A stretch of 64,000 bases of DNA, taken from Halomonas zincidurans B6. Its GTDB lineage: Bacteria; Pseudomonadota; Gammaproteobacteria; Pseudomonadales; Halomonadaceae. Positions 7,532 to 15,735 of the stretch are shown one piece after another. The translations under genes and the position numbers were made by a program. Below the pieces are notes generated by a model. It was not told the DNA's origin. It did no database searches and saw only the letters and a list, made by a program, of their open reading frames with translations. Numbering within the stretch: the stretch's first letter is position 1; each line of letters starts with the position of its first letter. The stretch covers positions 1,736,001 through 1,800,000 of the forward strand of contig NZ_JNCK01000001.1 in the NCBI RefSeq assembly GCF_000731955.1, read 5' to 3'.

Positions 7532-9001
7532 ATGCCATCATTGCAGACACAGCAACTCTACATCGGCGGACGCCGGGTGGACGCCACGTCCGGCGAGACC
7601 TTCGACAGCATCAACCCCGCCAATGGCCAGGTGCTGGCGAGTATTCAGCAAGCCTCGCAGGCCGACGTCGACAGCGCCGTCGCCTCGGCCCGTGAAGGCC
7701 AGAAGATCTGGGCGGCGATGACCGGCCTCGAACGCAGCCGCATCCTGCATCGCGCCGTCGCTTTGCTGCGCGAACGCAACGACGAGATCGCCCACCTGGA
7801 GACGCTGGATACCGGCAAGCCGATCAGCGAAACCACCAGCGTCGACATCGTCACCGGCGCCGACTCGCTGGAATACTACGCCGGCCTCGCCCCGGCCATC
7901 GAAGGCCGGCAGATCCCGCTGCGCGAGGACTCCTTCGTCTATACCCGTCGCGAGCCGCTGGGCGTGATCGGCGCCATCGGCGCCTGGAACTATCCGATTC
8001 AGATCGCCTGCTGGAAGAGCGCGCCGGCGCTGGCCGCCGGCAACGCGGTGGTCTTCAAGCCCAGCGAGGTCACCCCGCTGACCACCATGATGCTGGCCGA
8101 GATCCTCACCGAAGCCGGCCTGCCGGATGGCGTCTTCAACATCGTCCACGGCGACGGCCGGGTCGGCGAGATGCTCACCCACCATGCCGACATCGACAAG
8201 ATCACCTTCACCGGCGAAGCCGGCACCGGCAAGAAGGTCATGGCCGCCGCCGCCGGTTCGACGCTCAAGGAAGTGACCATGGAACTCGGCGGCAAGTCGC
8301 CGCTGATCGTCTTCGACGATGCCGATCTCGATCGCGCCGCCGATGCCGCGATGATGGCCAACTTCTACTCCAGCGGCCAGGTCTGCACCAACGGCACCCG
8401 GGTCTTCGTCCATCGCTCGATCAAGAGCGCCTTCGAAGCCAAGATCCTCGAGCGCGTCAAGCGCATCAAGGCCGGCGATCCGCTGGACGAAACCAGCAAC
8501 TTCGGCCCGCTGGTCAGCTTCGATCATCTCGACAAGGTGATCGGCTATCTCGAAGCCGGCAAGCAGGAAGGTGCCCGCCTGCTGATCGGCGGCGAGCGCT
8601 GGGTGCACGACGACTACGCCAAGGGCGCCTGGGCCGCACCGACGGTGTTCACCGATTGCCGCGACGACATGCGGATCGTGCGTGAGGAAATCTTCGGCCC
8701 GGTGATGGCGATCCTCGCATTCGACGACGAGGACGAGGTGGTACGTCGCGCCAACGCCACCCGCTACGGGCTGGCGGCCGGTCTGTTCACCGAGCGTCTG
8801 AATCGCGCCCACCGGGTCATCCACCGGCTCGAGGCGGGCATCTGCTGGATCAACACCTGGGGCGATTCCCCCGCCGAGATGCCGGTCGGCGGTTACAAGG
8901 AATCGGGCATCGGCCGCGAGAACGGCCTGTCATCCCTCGATCAATATACCCAGATCAAGTCCGTGCAGATCGAGATGGGCCCCTTCCCGGCCGTCTTCTA
9001 G
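7532..9001 (+). CDS. betB: Betaine aldehyde dehydrogenase
   Basis: A 489-residue NAD(P)-dependent aldehyde dehydrogenase oxidising betaine aldehyde to glycine betaine. The N-terminus is QTQQLYIGGRRVD. NAD-site residues are in GAIGAWNYPIQ and FTGEAGTGKK. The catalytic Glu is in ELGGKSPL, and the catalytic Cys in SSGQVCTNGTRVF near residue 287. The ATG at 7532 follows AGGGAGA; an in-frame ATG at 7472 overlaps betI and lacks family support. It is the middle gene of the bet operon. Confidence 0.96.
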   Translation: MPSLQTQQLYIGGRRVDATSGETFDSINPANGQVLASIQQASQADVDSAVASAREGQKIWAAMTGLERSRILHRAVALLRERNDEIAHLETLDTGKPISETTSVDIVTGADSLEYYAGLAPAIEGRQIPLREDSFVYTRREPLGVIGAIGAWNYPIQIACWKSAPALAAGNAVVFKPSEVTPLTTMMLAEILTEAGLPDGVFNIVHGDGRVGEMLTHHADIDKITFTGEAGTGKKVMAAAAGSTLKEVTMELGGKSPLIVFDDADLDRAADAAMMANFYSSGQVCTNGTRVFVHRSIKSAFEAKILERVKRIKAGDPLDETSNFGPLVSFDHLDKVIGYLEAGKQEGARLLIGGERWVHDDYAKGAWAAPTVFTDCRDDMRIVREEIFGPVMAILAFDDEDEVVRRANATRYGLAAGLFTERLNRAHRVIHRLEAGICWINTWGDSPAEMPVGGYKESGIGRENGLSSLDQYTQIKSVQIEMGPFPAVF

Positions 9002-9080
9002 AAGCCTGCCGCCAAGGGCCGGACCGCCCGGCCCGGCCGATTCACCGCGCCACGCTGAAAACGACAAAGGAGGGCCGCTC

Positions 9081-10775
9081 ATGCCCCAGGCTCGCGAATA
9101 CGATTACATCATCATCGGCGCCGGTTCGGCCGGCAACGTGCTGGCCACCCGGCTCACCGAGGATCCCGATGTCCAGGTACTGCTGCTCGAGGCGGGCGGC
9201 CCGGACTATCGTTTCGACTTTCGCACCCAGATGCCGGCGGCGCTGGCCTATCCACTCCAGGGCAAGCGCTACAACTGGGCCTTCGAAACCGATCCCGAGC
9301 CCTACATGAACGATCGTCGCATGGAGTGCGGGCGCGGCAAGGGCCTGGGCGGCTCGTCGCTGATCAACGGCATGTGCTACCTGCGCGGCAATGCGCTGGA
9401 CTACGACAGCTGGGCCAAGACACCCGGGCTCGAGGACTGGAACTACCTCGCATGCCTGCCCTACTTCAAGCGCGCCGAGAGCCGCGATATCGGTCCCGAC
9501 GACTATCACGGCGGCGACGGTCCGGTCTCGGTGGCCACCCCCAAGCGGGGCAACAACGAGCTCTACGGCGCCTTCATCCAGGCCGGCATCGAAGCCGGCT
9601 ACCCGGCCACCGAGGACGTCAACGGCTACCAGCAGGAAGGCTTCGGTCCGATGGACCGCACCACCACGCCCAATGGGCGTCGCGCCTCCACGGCACGCGG
9701 CTACCTGGACATCGCCAAGCAGCGTTCCAACCTGACCATCGAAACCCACGCGCTGACCGATCGCATCCTGTTCGAGGGCAAGCGTGCGGTGGGCGTGGCT
9801 TATGCCCGCAAGGGCCAGCCCCAGGAAGTGCACGCACGCCGCGAGGTGCTGCTGTGCGGCGGCGCCATCGCCTCGCCGCAGATCCTGCTGCGCTCGGGGG
9901 TCGGCAATCCCCGACACCTCAAGGAGTACGACATCCCGCTGGTCCACGCACTGCCGGGCGTCGGCGAGAACCTTCAGGATCACCTGGAGATGTACATCCA
10001 GTACGCGTGCAAGAAGCCGATTTCGCTCTACCCGGCGCTCAAGTGGTACAACCAGCCGAAGATCGGCGCCGAGTGGCTGTTCAACGGCACCGGCATCGGC
10101 GCCAGCAACCAGTTCGAGGCGGCCGGCTTCATTCGCACCAACGACGCCGAAAAGTGGCCCAACCTGCAGTACCACTTCCTGCCGATCGCCATCAGCTACA
10201 ACGGCAAGAGCGCGGTCCAGGCCCATGGCTTCCAGGCCCACGTCGGCTCGATGCGCTCGATGAGCCGCGGGCGGATTCGCCTGACCTCGCGCGATCCCCA
10301 GGCGGCCCCCAGCATCCTGTTCAACTACATGTGTCACGACAAGGACTGGGAAGAGTTCCGCGACGCCATCCGCATCACCCGCGAGATCATCAACCAGCCG
10401 GCGATGGACGCATACCGCGGCCGCGAGATCTCGCCCGGCCCCGATGTGCAGAGTGACGCCGAACTCGACGAATTCGTCCGCCAGCATGCCGAGACCGCCT
10501 ATCATCCCGCCGGCTCCTGCAAGATGGGCCATGACGACATGGCGGTGGTCGACGGCGCCGGCCGCGTTCACGGCCTCGAAGGGCTGCGCGTGATCGACGC
10601 TTCGATCATGCCGGTCATCACTACCGGCAACCTCAACGCGCCGACGATCATGATCGCCGAGAAGATGGCCGACAAGGTCCGTGGCCGCAAGCCATTGCCC
10701 AAGGCCGAGGTGGCCTATTTCGTCGCCGGCGACACCCCGGCCCGTGGCACACCCGCGTCTTCGGCGACCACGTGA
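9081..10775 (+). CDS. betA: Choline dehydrogenase
   Basis: A 564-residue GMC-family FAD flavoenzyme oxidising choline to betaine aldehyde, and the aldehyde in part. Seen are the Rossmann motif DYIIIGAGSAGNVLATRL near the start, GMC signature 1 (GRGKGLGGSSLINGMCY), signature 2 in GAIASPQILLRSGVG, and the C-terminal active site (TAYHPAGSCKMG and TTGNLNAPTIMIAEKM). AAAGGAGG precedes the ATG. The last nine codons (10749-10775) lie antisense to an EAL-domain remnant, so the C-terminal tail may be derived from that fragment. Confidence 0.96.
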   Translation: MPQAREYDYIIIGAGSAGNVLATRLTEDPDVQVLLLEAGGPDYRFDFRTQMPAALAYPLQGKRYNWAFETDPEPYMNDRRMECGRGKGLGGSSLINGMCYLRGNALDYDSWAKTPGLEDWNYLACLPYFKRAESRDIGPDDYHGGDGPVSVATPKRGNNELYGAFIQAGIEAGYPATEDVNGYQQEGFGPMDRTTTPNGRRASTARGYLDIAKQRSNLTIETHALTDRILFEGKRAVGVAYARKGQPQEVHARREVLLCGGAIASPQILLRSGVGNPRHLKEYDIPLVHALPGVGENLQDHLEMYIQYACKKPISLYPALKWYNQPKIGAEWLFNGTGIGASNQFEAAGFIRTNDAEKWPNLQYHFLPIAISYNGKSAVQAHGFQAHVGSMRSMSRGRIRLTSRDPQAAPSILFNYMCHDKDWEEFRDAIRITREIINQPAMDAYRGREISPGPDVQSDAELDEFVRQHAETAYHPAGSCKMGHDDMAVVDGAGRVHGLEGLRVIDASIMPVITTGNLNAPTIMIAEKMADKVRGRKPLPKAEVAYFVAGDTPARGTPASSATT

Positions 10776-10849
10776 TAGCCGAGATCGTGAGCCATGCCGA
10801 TCATCGCACTCTCCGTCAGTTCGAGCTCCATGGCCGAGACCGGCAAGCT
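10746..10849 (-). pseudogene. Decayed EAL-domain (c-di-GMP phosphodiesterase) fragment
   Basis: On the minus strand this reads SLPVSAMELELTESAMI directly joined in frame to GMAHDLGYHVVAEDAGV. In intact EAL domains the ELTESAL motif and the HxLGxxVVAEGVE motif are about 80-90 residues apart, so the middle of the domain is deleted. Nothing recognisable extends upstream. The fragment overlaps the 3' end of betA on the opposite strand. It cannot be catalytic. Confidence 0.6.
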
Positions 10850-10930
10850 GCACTCGGTCGGCGACTCGCGCTCAAGATCAGCGCGCGACCCGAGACGTCA
10901 GCGAAACCAGCCTCTCCACCACGATACGGC

Positions 10931-11482
10931 TCAGCGATCCACCACGCCGCGTTGCTCGGCGATGGCCTCGAATGCCTGGCGATCGCGGTCCTTGAAGAAG
11001 CACAGCGTTACCTGCAATTCGTACCTATTCAGCGCCTCGTCCAGCGTATCGATCACGATAGGCGCGGCTTCGTCGAAGGGGTAGCCGTAGATCCCGGTCG
11101 AGATCGCCGGGAAGGCGACACTACGGCAGTCATGCTCGGCGGCCAGTGCCAGGGCATTGCGGTAGCAGTTGGCCAGCAGCCGCGACTTGTCCTGGGTCTT
11201 GGCGTAGACCGGGCCGACCGTGTGGATCACGTAACGTGCCGGCAGTTCGAAGCCCTCGGTCAGGGCGACCTCGCCATCGGGCAGCCCACCGGGCCACTGC
11301 GTCTCACGCAGCGCCAGACAGGCCTGCTTGAGCTGGGGACCGGCGGCGCGGTGAATCGCGCCATCGACGCCACCCCCACCCTTCAGCGAAGGGTTGGCGG
11401 CGTTGACGATGGCGTCGACCCCCAGTCGGGTGATGTCGCCGGCGATCACCTCGACGCGCCGATCGAGCAGAGTGACGGACAT
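10931..11482 (-). CDS. ymdB: Macro-domain O-acetyl-ADP-ribose deacetylase (YmdB-like)
   Basis: A 183-residue single macro domain. Ligand motifs are VEVIAGDITRLGVDAIVNAANPSLKGGGGVDGAIHRAAG (seen as shorter blocks: GDIT, NAAN, GGGGVDGAIHRAAG) and SVAFPAISTGIYGYP near residue 120. These match the bacterial MacroD/YmdB class, which removes acetyl from O-acetyl-ADP-ribose or ADP-ribose from proteins. In E. coli YmdB also modulates RNase III. It is flanked on both sides by decayed gene fragments, so it appears to be a survivor in an eroding segment. Confidence 0.88.
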   Translation of the reverse strand: MSVTLLDRRVEVIAGDITRLGVDAIVNAANPSLKGGGGVDGAIHRAAGPQLKQACLALRETQWPGGLPDGEVALTEGFELPARYVIHTVGPVYAKTQDKSRLLANCYRNALALAAEHDCRSVAFPAISTGIYGYPFDEAAPIVIDTLDEALNRYELQVTLCFFKDRDRQAFEAIAEQRGVVDR

Positions 11483-11547
11483 GGCAACCTCCGTATTCGA
11501 GTGCTATGCCGACAGCCTAGCAGTGGATGGCCGCGACGGGTCGTCCA

Positions 11548-11711
11548 GCGCCCGCCGGTGACCTCGATGAAGCTATCCGCGGTATACCAGGCCTCCTCGG
11601 AGAGCAGCCAGAGAATCGCCCGGGCGATCTTTTCGGTCTGCCCGCCACGCTGCATGGACACCCTCTATCCTTGAGGTGCGCGAGGATGCCGGCGTTGTCG
11701 ACCAGCGCCGC
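11548..11711 (-). pseudogene. Decayed short-chain dehydrogenase (SDR) remnant
   Basis: On the minus strand, AALVDNAGIL (the SDR NNAG motif) is encoded at 11682-11711. In a different frame, SMQRGGQTEKIARAILWLL and then SFIEVTGGR (the SDR C-terminal pattern) are encoded at 11548-11659. Intact SDRs have over 100 residues, including the Tyr-x3-Lys active site, between these motifs. The gene is therefore internally deleted and frameshifted. Confidence 0.6.
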
Positions 11712-11852
11712 CAGCGCGACGGTCAAGGAGCAGGCCCTCACGATCCGGGTAGACAGCCACAACGCCGGCCGCCATTGACGCGCCAGGCACGGCACTCGAT
11801 GCTGCGGGAACCCTGCGACATCCGTCGTTCAACTTTCACCAACGAGTCGCCC

Positions 11853-13625
11853 ATGCCCGCTATCCGTCCCGACCCGCGCATCCTGTTTCGTCTCGCAGCG
11901 TTGCTAAGCCCTTACCGCTGGCGCCTGGCCGGAGCCGGCATCGCGCTGCTAATCGCCTCGGCCAGCGTGCTGGTCATGGGCCAGGGACTGCGCCTGGTGA
12001 TCGATCGCGGGTTCATGGCCGAAGACGCCGGCCAACTCAACCGGGCCCTGGCCGGTCTGCTGGTGGTGGTGGCGCTGCTCGCCGTGGCCTCGGCGACGCG
12101 CTATTACCTGATCACCTGGATCGGCGAGCGGCTGGCCGCCGACCTGCGGCGTCGGGTCTTCGATCACCTGCTGACGCTGGAGCCCGACTTCTTCGAGAAC
12201 AGCCGTACTCCGCACGGCGGCGCCGGCGAGATCCAGTCGCGACTGACCGCCGACACCAGCGTGCTGCAGAGCCTGTTCGGCTCATCGCTGTCGGTGGCGC
12301 TGCGCAACCTGCTGATGCTGCTCGGGGCGATCGTGCTGATGCTGGTCACCCAGCCCTGGTTGAGTGCGCTGGTGCTGCTGGGCATTCCCGCCACGGTGTT
12401 GCCGATCTTGTGGTTCGGGCGCCGAGTGCGTCGCCTGTCGCGGCACAGCCAGGACCGGGTCGCCGAGCTGGGACGCTATGCCGGCGAGGCCCTGGGAGGC
12501 ATCCGCACCCTGCAGGCCTTCGGCCACGAGGCGATCGACCGGCGCGATTACGCACGCACCGCCGAGGCGGCGTTTCGGGTGGCGATTGCGCGCACCCGCC
12601 AGCGCGCCTGGCTGACCGGCATAGCCATGCTGGCGATCTTCACGGCGGTGGGGCTGATGCTGTGGCAAGGCGGCCACGCGGTACTCGACGGCTCGATGAG
12701 CGCCGGCGAACTGTCGGCGTTCGTATTCTATGCGGTGCTCGCCGCCGGTGCCGTCGCCGCACTCGCCGAGGTCGCCGGTGACATCCAGCGCGCCGCGGGC
12801 GCGGCTGAGCGCCTGCTCGAACTGCTCGACGCTAAGCCGAACATTCGCTCACCGGTCGCGCCGCGTGCCTTGCCCAGGCCATTGCGCGGCGAGATCCGCG
12901 CCGAGGGGCTGCGCTTCGCCTACCCGTCGCGTCCCAGCCCACCCGCCCTGGACGAGTTCGATATGCTCATTCGCCCCGGCGAGCGCGTCGCCCTGGTCGG
13001 CCCGTCGGGCGCCGGCAAGAGCACCCTGCTGCAACTGTTGCTGCGCTTTCACGATCCGCAAGCCGGGCGCCTGACCCTGGACGGCATCGACCTGCGCGAA
13101 CTCGACCCGGCGGCGTTGCGCGGCGCCATCGGCCTGGTCGCCCAGGAGCCGATCCTGTTCAGCGGCAGCGCCGCCGACAACATCCGCTACGGCATGCCCG
13201 ACGCCAGCGACGCCGCGGTACGAAAGGCGGCCCGCGACGCCAGCGCGCTGGATTTCATCGAGGCGCTGCCGGTGGGCTTCGACAGCTACCTGGGGCCGGG
13301 CGGCGTCCAGCTCTCCGGCGGCCAGCGTCAACGCCTGGCCATCGCCCGGGCGCTGCTGCGCGACCCCACAGTGCTGCTGCTCGACGAGGCGACCAGCGCG
13401 CTGGACGCGGAAAGCGAGCGCCTCGTCCAGGAAGCGCTCGACCGGCTGATGGTCGGGCGCACCACGCTGGTGGTCGCTCATCGCCTGGCCACGGTGGTAG
13501 CCGCCGACCGCCTGCTGATCTTCGACCATGGTCGCCTGGTCGGTGCCGGCACTCACGCCGAGCTGCTCGCGACCAATCCGCTCTATCGCCATCTGGCCAG
13601 CCTGCAGTTCGACTTCGACCGGTGA
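11853..13625 (+). CDS. ABC transporter, fused permease-ATPase (MsbA-like half transporter)
   Basis: A 590-residue type IV ABC exporter half. The membrane domain has six helices over about residues 20-320. The ATPase carries Walker A GPSGAGKS (near residue 385), Q-loop LVAQEP, signature LSGGQRQRLAIARALL, Walker B VLLLDEATSALD and the H-loop VVAHRLATV. It should act as a homodimer exporting a lipid or hydrophobic compound; the substrate cannot be told from sequence. The ATG at 11853 gives MPAIRPDPRILFRLAALL. It appears monocistronic. Confidence 0.88.
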   Translation: MPAIRPDPRILFRLAALLSPYRWRLAGAGIALLIASASVLVMGQGLRLVIDRGFMAEDAGQLNRALAGLLVVVALLAVASATRYYLITWIGERLAADLRRRVFDHLLTLEPDFFENSRTPHGGAGEIQSRLTADTSVLQSLFGSSLSVALRNLLMLLGAIVLMLVTQPWLSALVLLGIPATVLPILWFGRRVRRLSRHSQDRVAELGRYAGEALGGIRTLQAFGHEAIDRRDYARTAEAAFRVAIARTRQRAWLTGIAMLAIFTAVGLMLWQGGHAVLDGSMSAGELSAFVFYAVLAAGAVAALAEVAGDIQRAAGAAERLLELLDAKPNIRSPVAPRALPRPLRGEIRAEGLRFAYPSRPSPPALDEFDMLIRPGERVALVGPSGAGKSTLLQLLLRFHDPQAGRLTLDGIDLRELDPAALRGAIGLVAQEPILFSGSAADNIRYGMPDASDAAVRKAARDASALDFIEALPVGFDSYLGPGGVQLSGGQRQRLAIARALLRDPTVLLLDEATSALDAESERLVQEALDRLMVGRTTLVVAHRLATVVAADRLLIFDHGRLVGAGTHAELLATNPLYRHLASLQFDFDR

Positions 13626-13680
13626 CCCCGCAACTTGTCGCCGGGCAGCGTTTCTGAATTCAAGTTCCCCTCAACGCAGC

Positions 13681-13840
13681 CGATTGAGTAAAGTGAAGGA
13701 CCGGTCAAGCTCCGCACGAGACAGCTACCCGGTGGCGACATGCCGTGTAGCGCCGGGGAGCCGGGCACCGTCTCCGCTTGGTTGCCGAAAGGCAGCGGGG
13801 AGCGGAAAACCCTCCCTGATTCGTGTGTCGAATCCGCTCG
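13681..13840 (+). promoter_or_regulatory. Hairpin-rich leader upstream of the diguanylate cyclase gene
   Basis: The 270-bp gap before the GGDEF gene folds well on paper. TCTCCGCT (13771-13778) pairs with AGCGGGGA (13794-13801) around an inner GCC-GAAA-GGC hairpin with a GNRA tetraloop. GATTCG (13818-13823) pairs with CGAATC (13829-13834). An upstream arm CCCGG (about 13728) can pair with CCGGG (about 13753). Spacing suggests a structured 5' leader. It does not match the c-di-GMP-I consensus well enough for me to name it. Confidence 0.3.
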
Positions 13841-13895
13841 CGAAACTCACCAACAGGCTTGCCGCAAGGCGCGCTCATTTCCGTGAAACAGGCCC

Positions 13896-14822
13896 ATGCG
13901 ATCGCTTCGACATAGTACCCTGCTGCGCCTTCTGTCCACGTTCAGCGGCTTGTTCCTGGTGGTCGGAGCGGCCTTGTGGCTGCTCGCCCGCGCCGATTCC
14001 CTGCAGCTGGGCGAAACCATCACCGACAACCGTATCGCCCTGCTGGCGCTGCTGTTGCTGGGCTTCATTCTGACGTCCAGCCTGCTGATCCACCGCCAAT
14101 ACATCCAGCCGCTTCATCGCCTCGTCGATTACGTCAAGAATCAACATGACGGCGAGCCTGAAACTCCCCCCGCGACGCTGCTCGAACGCCACGACGACAT
14201 CGCCTACCTGACCTGCCAGATCGAGAAGCTGCTGCTCAGCCTGCGCGAGAAGAATCAGCAACTGCTCGAGCAGAGCCTCAATGATCCGCTGACCGGGCTC
14301 GGCAATCGCCGCCTGCTCGAACAGCGCCTGGAAATTGCCCTGCCGTTGAGTCGCCGGCGCATGACGCCATTGTCGGCGCTGATGATCGACGTCGATCATT
14401 TCAAGCAGTACAACGATCACTACGGGCACCCCGCCGGCGATGACTGCTTGCTCGAGATTGCCAACGTGCTGCGGGATATCTTCCGCCGCGAGACCGATAT
14501 CGTGGTGCGTCTCGGCGGCGAGGAATTCCTGGTGGTGCTGCTCGATGTCGATCTCGGCGAGGCTACCCGGTTGGCCGAGGCCATGCGCAGCATGCTCCAG
14601 GCCGTCGGCATTCCCCACGAGAGTTCTCCCACCGCCGAGGTGGTCACCGTCAGCATCGGCGTGGCCACCGCCGCGCCGGGCATCCCGATCGATCTCGACA
14701 GCCTGCTGTCCTGCGCCGATGCCGCGCTCTACCAATGCAAGGCGGAAGGCCGCAATCGCACCGTCAGCAGCCTGGTCGACGCGCGTTGCAGCGTACCCGT
14801 GGAGCCCCCCTCAAAGGCTTGA
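13896..14822 (+). CDS. Membrane-anchored diguanylate cyclase (GGDEF)
   Basis: A 308-residue protein with two N-terminal membrane helices (about residues 11-32 and 46-66), a short linker and a GGDEF domain (about 128-295) that makes c-di-GMP from two GTP. The active site is RLGGEEF near residue 206. The inhibitory I-site RETD stands exactly five residues upstream, so product inhibition is expected. The short region between the helices is too small for a known sensor domain. The leader is unusually structured. No partner gene is adjacent on the same strand. Confidence 0.92.
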   Translation: MRSLRHSTLLRLLSTFSGLFLVVGAALWLLARADSLQLGETITDNRIALLALLLLGFILTSSLLIHRQYIQPLHRLVDYVKNQHDGEPETPPATLLERHDDIAYLTCQIEKLLLSLREKNQQLLEQSLNDPLTGLGNRRLLEQRLEIALPLSRRRMTPLSALMIDVDHFKQYNDHYGHPAGDDCLLEIANVLRDIFRRETDIVVRLGGEEFLVVLLDVDLGEATRLAEAMRSMLQAVGIPHESSPTAEVVTVSIGVATAAPGIPIDLDSLLSCADAALYQCKAEGRNRTVSSLVDARCSVPVEPPSKA

Positions 14823-14905
14823 AGCCAGCCGCCCAACTGCCACGAGCCGATGCATTGAGCGCTCCGGTGGCTTACATTTTGCTACAGCTGAGCTCGGCGT
14901 AATGC

Positions 14906-14938
14906 TTGGACCCGGCCAAATACTGTATATAATTACAG
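14906..14938 (+). promoter_or_regulatory. LexA box on a sigma-70-like promoter upstream of the satD-like gene
   Basis: TACTGTATATAATTACAG (14921-14938) fits the gammaproteobacterial LexA consensus CTGT-N8-ACAG exactly. It overlaps a -10 hexamer TATAAT (14928-14933), with TTGGAC (14906-14911) 16 bp upstream as the -35. LexA bound here would block the promoter. The first gene downstream is the satD-like gene, whose ATG is 162 bp away, so this would be an SOS-inducible promoter. Only sequence and position support this. Confidence 0.65.
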
Positions 14939-14970
14939 CACAAGAAGGCCACCTCTCATCGAACCTTGAA

Positions 14971-15084
14971 TAATAGCCAAATTAAGCTATAAAAATAACT
15001 TATAGTCTTTTCAGGCTATTTAGGCTATTTATTAATAGCCAATTATAGCTATTAACCACCATTATAGTCATAAATGACTATTAA
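14971..15084. repeat. Array of TTATAGYC/GRCTATTAA repeats before the satD-like gene
   Basis: Within about 115 bp there are roughly ten copies of a 7-9 bp motif in both orientations: AATAGCC (14973, 15034), AGCTAT (14985, 15048), TTATAGTC (15000, 15062), GGCTATT (15014, 15023) and TGACTATTAA (15075). The last pair forms a perfect interrupted palindrome, ATAGTCATAAATGACTAT (15064-15081), 19 bp before the start codon. This looks like a multi-site operator for the helix-turn-helix at the C-terminus of the satD-like protein. Confidence 0.7.
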
Positions 15085-15099
15085 AGTAGGTGCAGCACC

Positions 15100-15735
15100 A
15101 TGAACACTATCGCGGTCTTGACCGGCGACATCGTCGGCTCACAGCAAGTCAGCGACAAACCGCGCTTGAGCCGCACGCTGGATGAGGCGCTGACGCTGCT
15201 CGAGAAGCGCTTCGAAGCCCGTAGCGACCGTTATCGCGGCGACGGTTTCCAGATCGCCATAGGCGATCCTCGCGACGGCGTGACCGCTGCGGTGTTGTTG
15301 CGCGCAGCGCTCATTCAGCACTCACCGTCACGCCAGGTCATGTGGGATGCCCGAATCGCCGTCGCCGTGGGCGGCGGCGAAGTGCCCGACGCGGCTCGTT
15401 TCGCCGAAGCCGAGGGCGACGCCTTCGTGCGTTCCGGACGTCACCTGGATGCCCTTGGCGAGACGCCGCAGCGACTGCTCGTGGTCACCGGCAAGGCGGA
15501 CCTGGACGCGCACCTCGCCCTGCTGACCCGCTTCGCCGACGATATCATCAGCCACTGGTCCCGCTACTCGGCCGAGGTCGCCTATCACAGTCTGCTGCAC
15601 GACGAATCGCAGCAAGCCTTGGCAAAGCGCCTGGAGCGAACCCAACCGACGATCAATCGCCGCCTGGTCGCCGCCCGCTGGTCGTTGATCCGCGATTATC
15701 TTGCCTACACGGGCCAATGTCTGGGGGAGGCATGA
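15100..15735 (+). CDS. SatD-like protein: cyclase-like N-domain plus C-terminal helix-turn-helix
   Basis: A 211-residue protein similar to the SatD family, whose function is unknown. Its N-terminal part shows the spaced motifs of class III nucleotidyl-cyclase folds: LTGDIVGS (Asp10), RYRGDGFQ (Asp48), ARIAVAVGGG (84-93) and GDAFVRSGRHLDAL (106-119). Residues 168-200 (SQQALAKRLERTQPTINRRL) form a helix-turn-helix that could read the upstream repeats. Its stop overlaps the start of the DUF3307 gene (ATGA), so the two are translationally coupled. Cyclase activity is only an inference; no member is known to me with a proven reaction. Confidence 0.75.
   Translation: MNTIAVLTGDIVGSQQVSDKPRLSRTLDEALTLLEKRFEARSDRYRGDGFQIAIGDPRDGVTAAVLLRAALIQHSPSRQVMWDARIAVAVGGGEVPDAARFAEAEGDAFVRSGRHLDALGETPQRLLVVTGKADLDAHLALLTRFADDIISHWSRYSAEVAYHSLLHDESQQALAKRLERTQPTINRRLVAARWSLIRDYLAYTGQCLGEA

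Noticed and set aside
9042..10853. Long open frame (about 600 codons) antisense to betA
   Set aside because: It mirrors a GC-rich gene with clear GMC-family motifs on the other strand. Its translation is low-complexity Gly/Ala/His/Arg and matches no family I know.
13681..13840. c-di-GMP-I (GEMM) riboswitch call for the GGDEF leader
   Set aside because: A GAAA tetraloop hairpin is present, but the conserved GCAAACC and GACGCAAAGCC segments are not. It is kept only as an unnamed structured leader.
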